The notes under the pieces were generated by a model. The model was given only the letters and a program-made list of their open reading frames with translations. It was not told the origin of the DNA and ran no database searches. Below are positions 1 through 8,066 of a stretch of DNA of 64,000 nucleotides, piece by piece. The first letter of the stretch is position 1, and every line of letters begins with the position of its first letter. This DNA is from Bradyrhizobium xenonodulans (GTDB lineage: Bacteria; Pseudomonadota; Alphaproteobacteria; Rhizobiales; Xanthobacteraceae). The position numbers were made by a program, and so were the translations under genes. The stretch is taken from assembly GCF_027594865.1 (NCBI RefSeq), contig NZ_CP089391.1, positions 124,001 to 188,000 on the forward strand, read 5' to 3'.

Positions 1-44
1 GCCGGGAGAATCGCCTCGGGCGCGACCAGATCGGTAATCGGCAT
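1..44 (-). CDS. ptsN: PtsN, nitrogen-PTS EIIA protein, N-terminal 14 codons only
   Basis: Only the first codons lie in the window. On the minus strand an ATG opens the peptide MPITDLVAPEAILP, and the frame runs off the left edge. This matches the usual start of EIIA-Ntr proteins, which accept phosphate from NPr and tune potassium and nitrogen physiology. Its place directly after hpf and rpoN is the standard proteobacterial arrangement, and that context carries most of the call. The fragment is too short to judge anything else. Confidence 0.8.
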   Translation of the reverse strand, partial: MPITDLVAPEAILP

Positions 45-280
45 GGAAGGTTTCCGAGGTGAATTAAACCGTCAGGTTCCGAATTGGCCAGCTTGGAGAG
101 AACCACGCCGGGCCGGCGTCAAGAAGGTGAAGCAGGAGGGGGACTTAGCCCCGATCCTGATGTGGGGCGCTTCTACTCCAACGCAATCCCGGTGCCAACT
201 CCTGCGTGCGGCTTTGCCCCGGTCATTGTTGGGGGCTGCGGTTGGTACGGGGGACCCGGTTCCAGCCATGACAGCCCAAC

Positions 281-892
281 CTAACCGCCCGGCTTGGCGT
301 CCGCCTTGGTTCCAGGGGGGTCGATCCAGCCCACATTGCCGTCAGCCCGGCGGTAAATGATGTTCACCCGGCCGCTGGAGCCGTGCTGGAAGACGAGGCA
401 CGGCGCCCCGCTCAGGTCCAGCTCCATGACGGCCTCGCTGACCGACATCTGCTTCAGCGAGGTGGTGGCCTCGGCGATGATGACGGGGCTGTAGCCGGTG
501 ACCTCGTCCTCGTCCTCACCCTCGCCCGGCGCTTCCAGCACGTAAGCCGTCGCGTCGAGCGCGGCCAGCGCGGCGGAGGCGACATGGGCCTTGCGGGCCG
601 AGCGGTCCTTGAGCCGGCTCTTGTAGCGCTTGAGCCGCTTCTCGATCATGATCAGGGCCTGGTCGGCGCTGGCATAGGCATCGGGCGCATTCGAATCGGC
701 TTCGAGCGTGATTCCGGAATCGAGATGCAGCGCACAGTCGGTGCGGAAGCCGAAGCCGTCCTTGCTGAGCGTGATATGGCCGGAATAATTGCCGTCGAAA
801 TATTTGCGCAGGACCTCATCAGTCCGGTCGGAAACGCGGCCGCGCAGGGCCTCGCCGACGCTGACGCTCTTGCCCGAAATCCGAAGGGTCAT
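281..892 (-). CDS. hpf: Long-form ribosome hibernation promoting factor
   Basis: The 203-residue protein starts at MTLRISGKSVSVGEAL. A longer in-frame reading upstream runs through a palindrome and does not look like protein. The N-terminal S30AE domain (about residues 1-110) has the expected beta-alpha-beta pattern with a basic helix, KRLKRYKSRLKDR. An acidic linker (GEGEDEDE) leads to a C-terminal dimerisation domain from about residue 140 (MSVSEAVMELDLSGAPCLVF). Long HPFs bind the 30S decoding site and pair 70S ribosomes into 100S dimers in stationary phase. It lies between rpoN and ptsN, all on the minus strand. A perfect palindrome sits just upstream. Confidence 0.94.
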   Translation of the reverse strand: MTLRISGKSVSVGEALRGRVSDRTDEVLRKYFDGNYSGHITLSKDGFGFRTDCALHLDSGITLEADSNAPDAYASADQALIMIEKRLKRYKSRLKDRSARKAHVASAALAALDATAYVLEAPGEGEDEDEVTGYSPVIIAEATTSLKQMSVSEAVMELDLSGAPCLVFQHGSSGRVNIIYRRADGNVGWIDPPGTKADAKPGG

Positions 893-919
893 GTGATGCC
901 TCGCTTGGTTTGGTCCCGA

Positions 920-941
920 CTGCGATGACGCGTCATCGCAG
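920..941. promoter_or_regulatory. 22-bp perfect palindrome upstream of hpf
   Basis: The sequence CTGCGATGACG is followed at once by its exact reverse complement, with no loop. It lies 28 bp before the hpf start codon and about 120 bp after the rpoN stop. No T-run follows, so an intrinsic terminator is unlikely. It could be an operator or a cruciform-forming repeat. Confidence 0.6.
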
Positions 942-969
942 CCGAGGTTATTCCCTGCGCCTGATCTTC

Positions 970-996
970 CCGGAAAACCGCTATGCACTTTTCCGG
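970..996. repeat. Short inverted repeat CCGGAAAA / TTTTCCGG
   Basis: Eight-base arms (970-977 and 989-996) flank an 11-base loop in the rpoN-hpf spacer. Similar elements ending in TTTTCCGGATCATGCG are, from memory, scattered through Bradyrhizobium genomes, so this is probably a dispersed intergenic repeat rather than a gene-specific signal. Confidence 0.55.
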
Positions 997-1063
997 ATCA
1001 TGCGCGTGCTTGGATCGGTCGCGAACAGGGGGATGAGAGTAGCGCGATTTCGCGCCAGCGCAA

Positions 1064-2686
1064 TCAGGCCGGCTCGGTGTTGCGGGAGCGATCGGACATT
1101 GCGGCGGAAAGGACGTTACCAAGGGCGCTCTGCTTGTCGCGGCGGCGTTGCACCGAGGACGGAATGCGCATGGCTTCGCGGTACTTCGCAACCGTGCGGC
1201 GGGCAATATCAATGCCCGAAGCGCGCAAGCGTTCCACGATGGTGTCGTCCGACAGGATCGCGGCTGGCGCCTCCGAATCGATCAGCTGCTTGATGTGGTG
1301 GCGCACGGCTTCCGCCGAATGCGCCTCGCCGCCGTCGGCCGAGGCGATCGAGGCCGTGAAGAAATATTTCAACTCGAATGTGCCGCGATTTGTCGCCATG
1401 TATTTGTTGGCGGTGACGCGCGACACCGTGGATTCATGCATCTGGATGGCGTCGGCGACGGCCTTCAGATTCAGCGGCCGCAAATGCGCCACGCCGTGGG
1501 TGAAGAAGCCGTCCTGCTGGCGGACGATTTCCGTCGCAACTTTCAGGATGGTGCGGGCGCGCTGGTCGAGCGCGCGCACCAGCCAGGTCGCGTTCTGGAG
1601 CGCGTCGGTGAAATAGGATTTGTCGCCGTCCTTGCCGATCTTCTTCGACAGCTCGGAGTAGTAGGTCTGGTTGACCAGCACGCGCGGCAAGGTGTCGCTG
1701 TTGAGCTCGACATGCCAGCCGCCGTCGGGGCCCGGGCGAACGTAGACGTCGGGCACCATGGTCTGGAGCCGCGCCGAGCCGAACTTCATGCCGGGCTTGG
1801 GATTGAGGCGGCGGATCTCGCCGATCATGTCGGCGATGTCCTCGTCGTCGACGCCGCAGAGCTTGCGCAGGCTCGCAATGTCGCGCTTCGCCAGAAGATC
1901 GAGATGCTCGACGAGCGCCTGCATCGCGGGGTCGTAGCGGTCGAGCTCGCGGAGCTGGATCGCCAGGCATTCGCTCAAATTGCGTGCACAGACGCCGGGC
2001 GGATCGAATTTTTGCAGCACGGCAAGGACGTTCTCGACGTCGGCTTGCGATGCGCCCAGGCGCTCGGCAGCCTGGCCGAGGTCCGGCGGCAGATAGCCGG
2101 CCTCGTCGACGAGGTCGATCAAATACTGGCCGATCATCCGCTGCGCAGGACCCGTGAAGGCCACCGAGAGCTGCTCGGCGAGGTGGTCACGAAGCGTGGT
2201 TTCCGCGGCGACGAAGGCCTCGAGATTGTAGTCCTCGTCGCCGGAGGCGCCGCCGCCCCATTCGGTGTAGGTGGTCGGCGCGGCGTCCTGGGCGTTGCGC
2301 GCGGCGGCTTCGGCGGGCTCCTCGGAGAAGACGTTGTCGAGGCCCGTGTCCAGGGTCTGCTCGATCTCGGCACGAGTGCCGAGATCCTTGCTCATCCATT
2401 CTTCCTGGCCCGGCTCGAAGGCCTCGCCCGGACCGCCGCCCGGCTCGTCGCTGTGGCCGCCACCGAAATCGTCGCCATCGCTGAACTGGCCGGCCTCGGC
2501 CGGGGCTTCGCCACCGGGGGCTTCGTCATTGGCCCGCTCCAGCAGGGGGTTCCGCTCGAGTTCCTCTTCCACGAAGGTGGTGAGATCGAGATTGGACAAT
2601 TGCAGCAGCTTGATCGCCTGCATCAGCTGCGGCGTCATGACCAGCGACTGCGATTGCCGGAACTCTAATCTCTGCGTTAGCGCCAT
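1064..2686 (-). CDS. rpoN: RNA polymerase sigma-54 factor
   Basis: The 540-residue protein has all sigma-54 landmarks. Region I is glutamine and leucine rich (LEFRQSQSLVMTPQLMQAIK) and contacts AAA+ activators. An acidic region II covers about residues 50-150 and is followed by the core-binding domain. The C-terminal RpoN box reads ARRTVAKYRE at residues 495-504, the -24 promoter recognition motif. A 36-residue tail after the box is somewhat long. Sigma-54 directs nitrogen-fixation, nitrogen-assimilation and other activator-dependent genes in rhizobia. The gene follows lptB by about 90 bp and precedes hpf, the conserved order. Some rhizobia carry two rpoN copies; this context marks the chromosomal housekeeping one. 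Confidence 0.97.
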   Translation of the reverse strand: MALTQRLEFRQSQSLVMTPQLMQAIKLLQLSNLDLTTFVEEELERNPLLERANDEAPGGEAPAEAGQFSDGDDFGGGHSDEPGGGPGEAFEPGQEEWMSKDLGTRAEIEQTLDTGLDNVFSEEPAEAAARNAQDAAPTTYTEWGGGASGDEDYNLEAFVAAETTLRDHLAEQLSVAFTGPAQRMIGQYLIDLVDEAGYLPPDLGQAAERLGASQADVENVLAVLQKFDPPGVCARNLSECLAIQLRELDRYDPAMQALVEHLDLLAKRDIASLRKLCGVDDEDIADMIGEIRRLNPKPGMKFGSARLQTMVPDVYVRPGPDGGWHVELNSDTLPRVLVNQTYYSELSKKIGKDGDKSYFTDALQNATWLVRALDQRARTILKVATEIVRQQDGFFTHGVAHLRPLNLKAVADAIQMHESTVSRVTANKYMATNRGTFELKYFFTASIASADGGEAHSAEAVRHHIKQLIDSEAPAAILSDDTIVERLRASGIDIARRTVAKYREAMRIPSSVQRRRDKQSALGNVLSAAMSDRSRNTEPA

Positions 2687-2776
2687 GAAGCAAGAACCGA
2701 TCCCAAAAGTTGGTCCGATTTTTGCTTATCCTAGTCTCAGCCCGATGTACACGGCTTGACGAACTGGAAAAAAGGG

Positions 2777-3814
2777 CTAGAGGCGGAATTCCTCGCCAAG
2801 GTAAAGGCGGCGAACGTCCGGATCGGCAACGATCTCATCCGGGCTACCCTCGGTCAAGATTTCACCGGCATAGACGATGTAGGCGCGATCGGTGAGGCCG
2901 AGCGTCTCACGCACATTGTGGTCGGTGATCAAGACGCCGATGCCGCGGTTGGTGAGATGGCGGACGAGGTCCTGAATGTCGCCGACCGCGATCGGATCGA
3001 TGCCCGCGAAGGGCTCGTCGAGCAGCATGTAGTTCGGACGCGTCGCCAGCGCGCGCGCGATCTCGACGCGGCGACGCTCGCCGCCGGACAGCGCGATCGA
3101 CGGCGATTTCCGCAGGCGCGTGATGTTGAATTCGTCGAGCAGCGAGTCGAGCTGCTGCTCGCGCTTCTTGCGCGAAGGCTCGACCACTTCGAGCACGGCG
3201 CGGATGTTCTGCTCGACGGTGAGGCCGCGGAAAATCGAGGCTTCCTGCGGCAGATAGCCGATGCCGAGCCGCGCGCGCTGATACATCGGGAGCTTGGTGA
3301 CGTCGTGGCCGTCGAGCTCGATCGCCCCGCGATCGGGCTTGATGAGGCCGGTGATCATGTAGAACACGGTGGTCTTGCCGGCGCCGTTCGGACCGAGCAG
3401 GCCGACCGCCTCGCCGCGGCGCACATAGATGCTGACGCCGCGCACGACCTGGCGGCTGCCGAAACTCTTTTCCACGCTATGCACAGCCAGGAAACCCGGC
3501 CGCTTCAGGAGCTGGGGCCCCCCGGAGCCATTGGGCCGGCTGGCGGTCCTGACCGGGTGGACAGTCTGGGCCCGCGGCGGCGGCTCGGTTTGGTAGTCGG
3601 CCTGATAGTCGTCTTGATAGTTGCCTTGATAATCGCCTTGGAATTGGTCGGGCGCATGCATCGGCTGGTCACGAGAGATCGGCGGCGCGTCCCTGACAGG
3701 GCTGGGCACGAGACCGCCGACGCTGTCACCGAGCGCGGTAATGTCCCGACGCGCAAATCCTGGCCGGCCGCGTTTGGCGGGGCGCCGACGGAACATGCTG
3801 AATAGATCGACCAT
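2777..3814 (-). CDS. lptB: LPS export ABC transporter ATPase with long N-terminal extension
   Basis: LptB is the cytoplasmic ATPase that drives LPS extraction by LptFG. The 345-residue reading (ATG at [11 protein letters not shown]) is about 105 residues longer than the roughly 240 of enterobacterial LptB. The ABC domain starts near residue 108, with Walker [10 protein letters not shown] (141-149), signature LSGGE (242-246), Walker [11 protein letters not shown] (about 262-271) and H-loop His299. The extension is proline and glutamine rich and holds a four-unit repeat of the form x-x-Tyr-Gln (about 60-75). An alternative ATG 19 codons upstream exists, but the basic stretch it adds is not convincing. 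The gene lies between lptA and rpoN on the same strand. Confidence 0.93.
   Translation of the reverse strand: MVDLFSMFRRRPAKRGRPGFARRDITALGDSVGGLVPSPVRDAPPISRDQPMHAPDQFQGDYQGNYQDDYQADYQTEPPPRAQTVHPVRTASRPNGSGGPQLLKRPGFLAVHSVEKSFGSRQVVRGVSIYVRRGEAVGLLGPNGAGKTTVFYMITGLIKPDRGAIELDGHDVTKLPMYQRARLGIGYLPQEASIFRGLTVEQNIRAVLEVVEPSRKKREQQLDSLLDEFNITRLRKSPSIALSGGERRRVEIARALATRPNYMLLDEPFAGIDPIAVGDIQDLVRHLTNRGIGVLITDHNVRETLGLTDRAYIVYAGEILTEGSPDEIVADPDVRRLYLGEEFRL
3591..3638 (-). repeat. 12-bp tandem repeat inside lptB
   Basis: Four 12-bp units of the type TGATAGTCGTCT follow one another with one to four differences each. In frame they encode repeated [16 protein letters not shown] in the disordered N-terminal extension of LptB. 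Unit length is a multiple of three, so slippage would change copy number without breaking the frame. Confidence 0.85.
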
Positions 3815-4073
3815 CCCCGCCTTCCAGCCTTTTCGCGGTTCTTGCGCGATTTTCGCGCGGTGCTCGCGCAATCTGCCGCGCCGGCCTCTCGATGCGCCGA
3901 CGCAGCATGAATGAAGGGATGTCTCATGCCCAGTGAAACACGCCCGAAAAGCGGCGGACCCCGCTTCGAAAGCCCTGCGCGCTAGATACAGTCTCGCCGG
4001 GCAAGCTTCAACCTCGGATCGGCCGCATCCGGCTCAAGCCATTGAAGTTATTCTTGGAAGTTACCTTTGGAAA

Positions 4074-4811
4074 TTATTTCGGCTTGCTCGCGCCGGGCAA
4101 TTGCAGGGGCGAACCCGCACCGGGCTTGCCTCCTTGGCCTCCTTGGCCGCCCGGCCCGCAATCATTGCCGCCGCCCTGCGGCAGCAGCGCCTGAACACGG
4201 CCACTGTCGGATTCGACGCGCGAGACACCTGTCGTCATGTCGACGGCCAGCCGGTCGCCGCGCAGCACGTTCTTGCACTGCGTCAGGACCACGCCGCCGA
4301 GCATGGTGATCTGATTGGTTTTGGTGTCGAAGACCGCGGTCTCGCCGGTCACCACCTGGTCCTTCTGGGTGACGACGACATTGCCGCGCGCCTCCAGCCG
4401 CTTGATCGAGGAGCTGCCGCCAGGGCCGGGCGTTGCCGACTGCATCGGCGCGCCCTTGGCCGCCTTCGCCGCAGGCTGCGGCGTGGCCGGCTTGTCACCG
4501 CCGCCCGACTCGTAAAACACCACCAGCGTCTTCGAGGTCATGGTGGTGTCGCCCTGAATGACCTTCACATTGCCGGAGAAGGTCGCTTCCTTCTTCTTGT
4601 CGCGCATCTCGAGCGAGGCAGCTTCGATCTGGATCGGCTGATCGCGGTTTTGCGAAAAGCCCTGCATCGCGTTGGGCACGCCCTGCATCGTGCTCTGCGC
4701 GACGGAGGCACCCGTTGCGATCAGCGCGACAGCCGCGGCAAGCGCGGCCGCACCGATGATGGCGCTAGGTTTGTCTTCAGCGCGCGGAAAAAGCCTGATC
4801 ATGAAAATCAC
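4074..4811 (-). CDS. lptA: LptA/OstA-family periplasmic LPS transport protein
   Basis: The protein has an N-terminal hydrophobic export segment (about residues 18-40, ending near SVAQS). An OstA beta-jellyroll follows, recognised by IQIEAASLEMRDKKKEATFSGNV and GNVVVTQKDQVVTGETAVFD. LptA bridges LptC and the outer-membrane translocon. At 245 residues it is longer than E. coli LptA because of an inserted Pro/Ala/Gly linker (about 107-135) and a Gly-Pro-rich tail. The GTG start overlaps the lptC stop by four bases (GTGA), implying translational coupling. An ATG three codons later is an equally possible start. The spacer of about 260 bp before lptB holds no gene I can support. Confidence 0.9.
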   Translation of the reverse strand: MIFMIRLFPRAEDKPSAIIGAAALAAAVALIATGASVAQSTMQGVPNAMQGFSQNRDQPIQIEAASLEMRDKKKEATFSGNVKVIQGDTTMTSKTLVVFYESGGGDKPATPQPAAKAAKGAPMQSATPGPGGSSSIKRLEARGNVVVTQKDQVVTGETAVFDTKTNQITMLGGVVLTQCKNVLRGDRLAVDMTTGVSRVESDSGRVQALLPQGGGNDCGPGGQGGQGGKPGAGSPLQLPGASKPK

Positions 4812-5527
4812 TTTGAATTGGCAGATTTGTTCTTGGACTTCGGCGGCGGCGGCGCGGGCTCGGCCGGCGCAGGCTGAACAGCGGGATCGTCCAGCTTGTC
4901 CAGATGCATCACCACATTGCCTTCGAAACGGATCACGTCGCCGCCTTCGGTGATGCGCAGCCGGTCGGCCGTCAGCGTGCCGTTGGTCAGCTTGACGTCG
5001 ACACGCTCATCCGAGGAGACCGTGCCCTTGTTCATGTCGACGAAGGCGGAGTTCAGCCGTGCCTCATAGCCGGTCGAGGTGCGCAGGAAGATGTCCTTGT
5101 GCAGGTCGAGCTGCTGCTGCTTGTTGTCGAAGCGGCCGGTGCGGGCATCGAGGAACATGGTGGATTGATCCTCCATCAGCACCTTCGCGCGCAGATCGGT
5201 GAGATCGACATGATCGGGGTCGGTGATGTCCTGTGTCGCAGTCTTGGCCCAGAGCTCGTAGGGCCGCTGGTCCGGTGTGAAGCCGGACATGTGCGGCGAT
5301 TCCATCGTGATCTTGGTGCCCGTCACCACGAGATTTCCGGAGTCGAGCTTCACGGGGATCTGGAAGGGATTGAGGAAGGTCGAGACGGCGACGATCGCGG
5401 CCATGGACGCAGCCACCGTCACCGGCACCGCGACGCGCAGAATCCGCACCAGGCGGCTATGGCGCGCCGCGCTGGCAAACTTCGCCGCAAGCGCGGCGTC
5501 GTAGGTGGGATTGTGGGCCGAATTCAC
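4808..5527 (-). CDS. lptC: LPS export system protein LptC
   Basis: The 239-residue protein starts with GTG. One membrane segment covers about residues 28-50 (ILRVAVPVTVAASMAAIVAV), and a periplasmic OstA-like domain follows (GTKITMESPHMSGF, RLRITEGGDVIRFEGNVVMHL). LptC anchors the inner-membrane complex and passes LPS to LptA. The tail is proline and lysine rich. It overlaps lptA by four bases and follows rnd in the same direction, as in other Alphaproteobacteria. Sequence conservation is low in this family, so the operon context carries much of the call. Confidence 0.9.
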   Translation of the reverse strand: MNSAHNPTYDAALAAKFASAARHSRLVRILRVAVPVTVAASMAAIVAVSTFLNPFQIPVKLDSGNLVVTGTKITMESPHMSGFTPDQRPYELWAKTATQDITDPDHVDLTDLRAKVLMEDQSTMFLDARTGRFDNKQQQLDLHKDIFLRTSTGYEARLNSAFVDMNKGTVSSDERVDVKLTNGTLTADRLRITEGGDVIRFEGNVVMHLDKLDDPAVQPAPAEPAPPPPKSKNKSANSK

Positions 5528-5701
5528 CGCTGCTCCAGGGTGTCGCTCGCCTTGTCCGGTCTAGAGGGCGGGCCATTGTACCCGGCGCCGCCAAGATATG
5601 CAGCCTTGGACGTAGGAGCCTTGGACATATCAGCCTTGGACAGGCCGCACGAAAGTGTCCGAAACGGGGCGACAGCCCGAGCCTAACCGCCGCAGACCGG
5701 T
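5528..5701. repeat. lptC-rnd spacer with three GCCTTGGAC repeats
   Basis: Within about 45 bp (roughly 5600-5642) the nonamer AGCCTTGGAC or a close variant occurs three times at 15-17 bp spacing. Nothing here looks coding. It lies upstream of lptC and downstream of rnd, so it may be a regulatory spacer or a decayed tandem repeat. Confidence 0.5.
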
Positions 5702-6316
5702 TCAGGAATGTGCGAAAATGTCCTCTTCGGCCCAGCCCTGGAGGTCGAGCAGGCAGCGGGTCGGCAGGAAGTCGAAACAGGCTTTTGCCAGCGCAGTGCG
5801 GCCTTCCCGGACCAGCATGGCATCGAGCCGCTCGCGCAAGGCGTGCAGATGCAGCACGTCGGAGGCGGCGTAGGCGAGCTGCGGCTCGGTCAGGCTGTCG
5901 GAACCCCAGTCGCTGGACTGCTGCTGCTTGGAGAGATCGACATTGAGCACCTCGCGCACGAGATCCTTGAGGCCATGGCGGTCGGTGTAGGTGCGGGTCA
6001 GGCGGGAGGCAATCTTGGTGCAATAGATCGGCCCGGTCATGACGCCGAAGGTCTGGTACAGCACCGCGACGTCGAACCGCGCGAAGTGGAAGATTTTTGT
6101 GATGGCTGGATTGGCCAGCAGGGCCTTCAGGTTCGGCGCATCGGTGTGGCCCTTGGGGATCTGCACCACGTCGGCGCTGCCGTCGCCGGGCGAAAGCTGC
6201 ACCACGCAGAGGCGGTCACGGTGCGGGTTCAGCCCCATGGTCTCGGTGTCGATCGCCACCGCTGTGGTGTAGCGCGTGAGGTCGGGCAGGTCGCCGCGGT
6301 GCAGGCGTACGGTCAT
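5702..6316 (-). CDS. rnd: Ribonuclease D family 3'-5' exonuclease, short form
   Basis: This 204-residue protein holds only the DEDDy exonuclease domain. The metal ligands are visible as Asp23 and Glu25 (AIDTETMGL), Asp82 (ARFDVAVL), and Tyr149/Asp153 (YAASDVLHL). The HRDC domains of full-length E. coli RNase D (about 375 residues) are absent, which is normal for the short alphaproteobacterial form. It likely trims tRNA or other small RNA 3' ends. It is the first gene of the minus-strand lptC-lptA-lptB-rpoN run, although a gap of about 175 bp separates it from lptC. Confidence 0.9.
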   Translation of the reverse strand: MTVRLHRGDLPDLTRYTTAVAIDTETMGLNPHRDRLCVVQLSPGDGSADVVQIPKGHTDAPNLKALLANPAITKIFHFARFDVAVLYQTFGVMTGPIYCTKIASRLTRTYTDRHGLKDLVREVLNVDLSKQQQSSDWGSDSLTEPQLAYAASDVLHLHALRERLDAMLVREGRTALAKACFDFLPTRCLLDLQGWAEEDIFAHS

Positions 6317-6434
6317 GGCGTTTCAAAACCTTGGGTCGAATCGGTCGGTCGGCATCATAAGCTAATCGGACGGGTTGCGATTTAGCCAGTGGGGGCGGTC
6401 CGCGCAAGCGCGGGTTGGCCCTAAAAAGGCCCGA

Positions 6435-7817
6435 TCAGATCGCCGCCAGCATGATGCAGATCATCGCCGCGACCGTGATGCGGCTGGGGCCGTCGCGGAA
6501 GGCGTAGATAATGGGATCGTCGGGCATTTCGCGGCGATGCGCCATCATCAGGGCGCGGCCGAACCAGTAGAGCAGCAGCGGGTTGAGCAGCCACAGCATC
6601 CAGGCCCGGCTGTATAGCGGCATCACCGCTGACGACGAGACATAGAGCGAGAACACGGTCACCGCGTTCATCGCGCTCGCCGCCGCCATCGCGCCGATGA
6701 TGTGCAGATCGGTGACGCGGTAGTCGCGGTTGGAGGGATCGGCGAGGCCCGCGCTCTCGCGCATGCTGAGCTCGCTGAAGCGCTTGATCAGCGCCAGCGA
6801 GGTGAACACGAACAGCGAGAAGATCAGCAGCCATTCCGATAGCACCACGCCGACGGCGACCGCGCCGGCGATGATGCGCAGGCTGTAGAGGCCGGCGAGC
6901 GTGACGACGTCGACCAGCATCTTGCGCTTGAGCACGAGCGAATAGGCGATGGTGGTGGCGAGATAGGCGCCGAGCACGCCGAGGAACAGCGGCGAGATGC
7001 AGAGCGAGGCCACGACCGCGAACAGCCACAGCGCGGGGATTGCGAGCAGTGCGGACGAGATCGGCAAATCGCCTGCCGCGAGCGCGCGGTGACGCTTGGT
7101 CGGGTGCTGCCGGTCGGCTGAGAGATCCAGCAGATCGTTCATCAGATAGGCGCCCGACGCGCAGGCCGAGAACGCCAGGAACGCCAGCAGCGCCGAGCTG
7201 AGCGTCGCAAGATTCATCTGATGCGCGGTGACGGCAGGCACGAACACCAGCGTGTTCTTGGCGTATTGATAGACCCGCAGCGCCTTCGCCCAGGTCTTCA
7301 AGCTAGAGGTCTTCAAACGAGACGTCTTCAGGCTCGCACTGTTGCTGCTGCGACTCTCGATGCGCTCGATGGAGCCACGATCGAACGGCAGCTTGTCGCC
7401 GCCAGCGAGATCGGCCGGCGTCACGACGCCATCAAAACCGAGATGCGCAGCGATGCCCGCGGCATGACCGGCAAAGCGACCGGCAACCAGATAGATCTTC
7501 TCGCCCCGTGCCCGCGCCGCCAGCGCCTGGTTCAGCACATCGGGCTCATAGGGCAGATGGGCGTAGTCGATCTTGGCCTGCGCCAGGATAGCCGTGAGCG
7601 CGGCCATGCCAGGACGTCCGCCCGCGCCGAAGCGGGCCAGCATGCGCCCGGGACTGGAGAACAGCGCTTCCATCAGCAGCTCGGACCGCAGCAGGGCGCC
7701 TTCGAGATCGACGACGAGCGTCCGCGCGGCCGCCACCGTGGCCGACGGGGTGGGCGCGCCAGAATCGTACTGCCGGGCAGGCTGCTCCATCCGAAAACGC
7801 TCTATTGACCGCAACAT
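6435..7817 (-). CDS. UbiA-type decaprenyl-phosphate phosphoribosyltransferase-like protein with decayed HAD domain
   Basis: The C-terminal two thirds (from about residue 178) is a polytopic UbiA transferase. Motif 1 reads NDLLDLSADRQHPTKRHRA (227-245) and motif 2 DVVTLAGLYSLRIIAGA (303-319, Asp303, Arg314). This pattern resembles mycobacterial Rv3806c (prenyl-phosphate + PRPP) and NoeC more than ubiquinone UbiA. The N-terminus resembles a HAD phosphatase, but motif I is DLEGA instead of DxDGT, motif II is VAGR, and the final acidic motif is missing. A linker of SLKTS-type repeats (about 162-175) replaces the missing part. DprE1-like, DprE2-like and uppP genes lie 4-8 kb away, which supports a prenyl-phosphate-pentose role. 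Substrate is inferred. Confidence 0.8.
   Translation of the reverse strand: MLRSIERFRMEQPARQYDSGAPTPSATVAAARTLVVDLEGALLRSELLMEALFSSPGRMLARFGAGGRPGMAALTAILAQAKIDYAHLPYEPDVLNQALAARARGEKIYLVAGRFAGHAAGIAAHLGFDGVVTPADLAGGDKLPFDRGSIERIESRSSNSASLKTSRLKTSSLKTWAKALRVYQYAKNTLVFVPAVTAHQMNLATLSSALLAFLAFSACASGAYLMNDLLDLSADRQHPTKRHRALAAGDLPISSALLAIPALWLFAVVASLCISPLFLGVLGAYLATTIAYSLVLKRKMLVDVVTLAGLYSLRIIAGAVAVGVVLSEWLLIFSLFVFTSLALIKRFSELSMRESAGLADPSNRDYRVTDLHIIGAMAAASAMNAVTVFSLYVSSSAVMPLYSRAWMLWLLNPLLLYWFGRALMMAHRREMPDDPIIYAFRDGPSRITVAAMICIMLAAI
7294..7338 (-). repeat. 15-bp tandem repeat in the linker of the UbiA-family gene
   Basis: Three consecutive 15-bp units all begin GTCTTCA (7294, 7309, 7324). They encode SLKTS, RLKTS and SLKTW in the linker between the HAD-like and membrane domains. 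The unit keeps the frame, consistent with expansion at the site where the HAD domain was shortened. Confidence 0.85.
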
Positions 7818-8066
7818 GACCGGCCCAAGGACGGGGGAGGCCGGGGAGCAGGGAAATGGACGGCCGCGAGCCTAGGGGGCATTCGCTAAGGGCGGCTTAA
7901 TTCGCCGGGACGAGGGGCCGGCTGCCGGGCCGCCAGCTGTTGCCCGGATCCCACAACCCAGCGGGAGCTTCGTGTTCCGCCAGAGCTTTCAGCGTGCGCC
8001 CCGTGAAAACCGCTCCGACCCACCCTATCTGCCAATTTCCCGCCCGCTCACCATGAATCAGGTGCC

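Noticed and set aside
893..988. 32-residue N-terminal extension of Hpf
   Set aside because: It reads through the palindrome and the usual HPF start MTLRISG lies downstream.
3591..3638. CRISPR-like array
   Set aside because: Units are contiguous 12-mers without spacers and lie in a coding frame.
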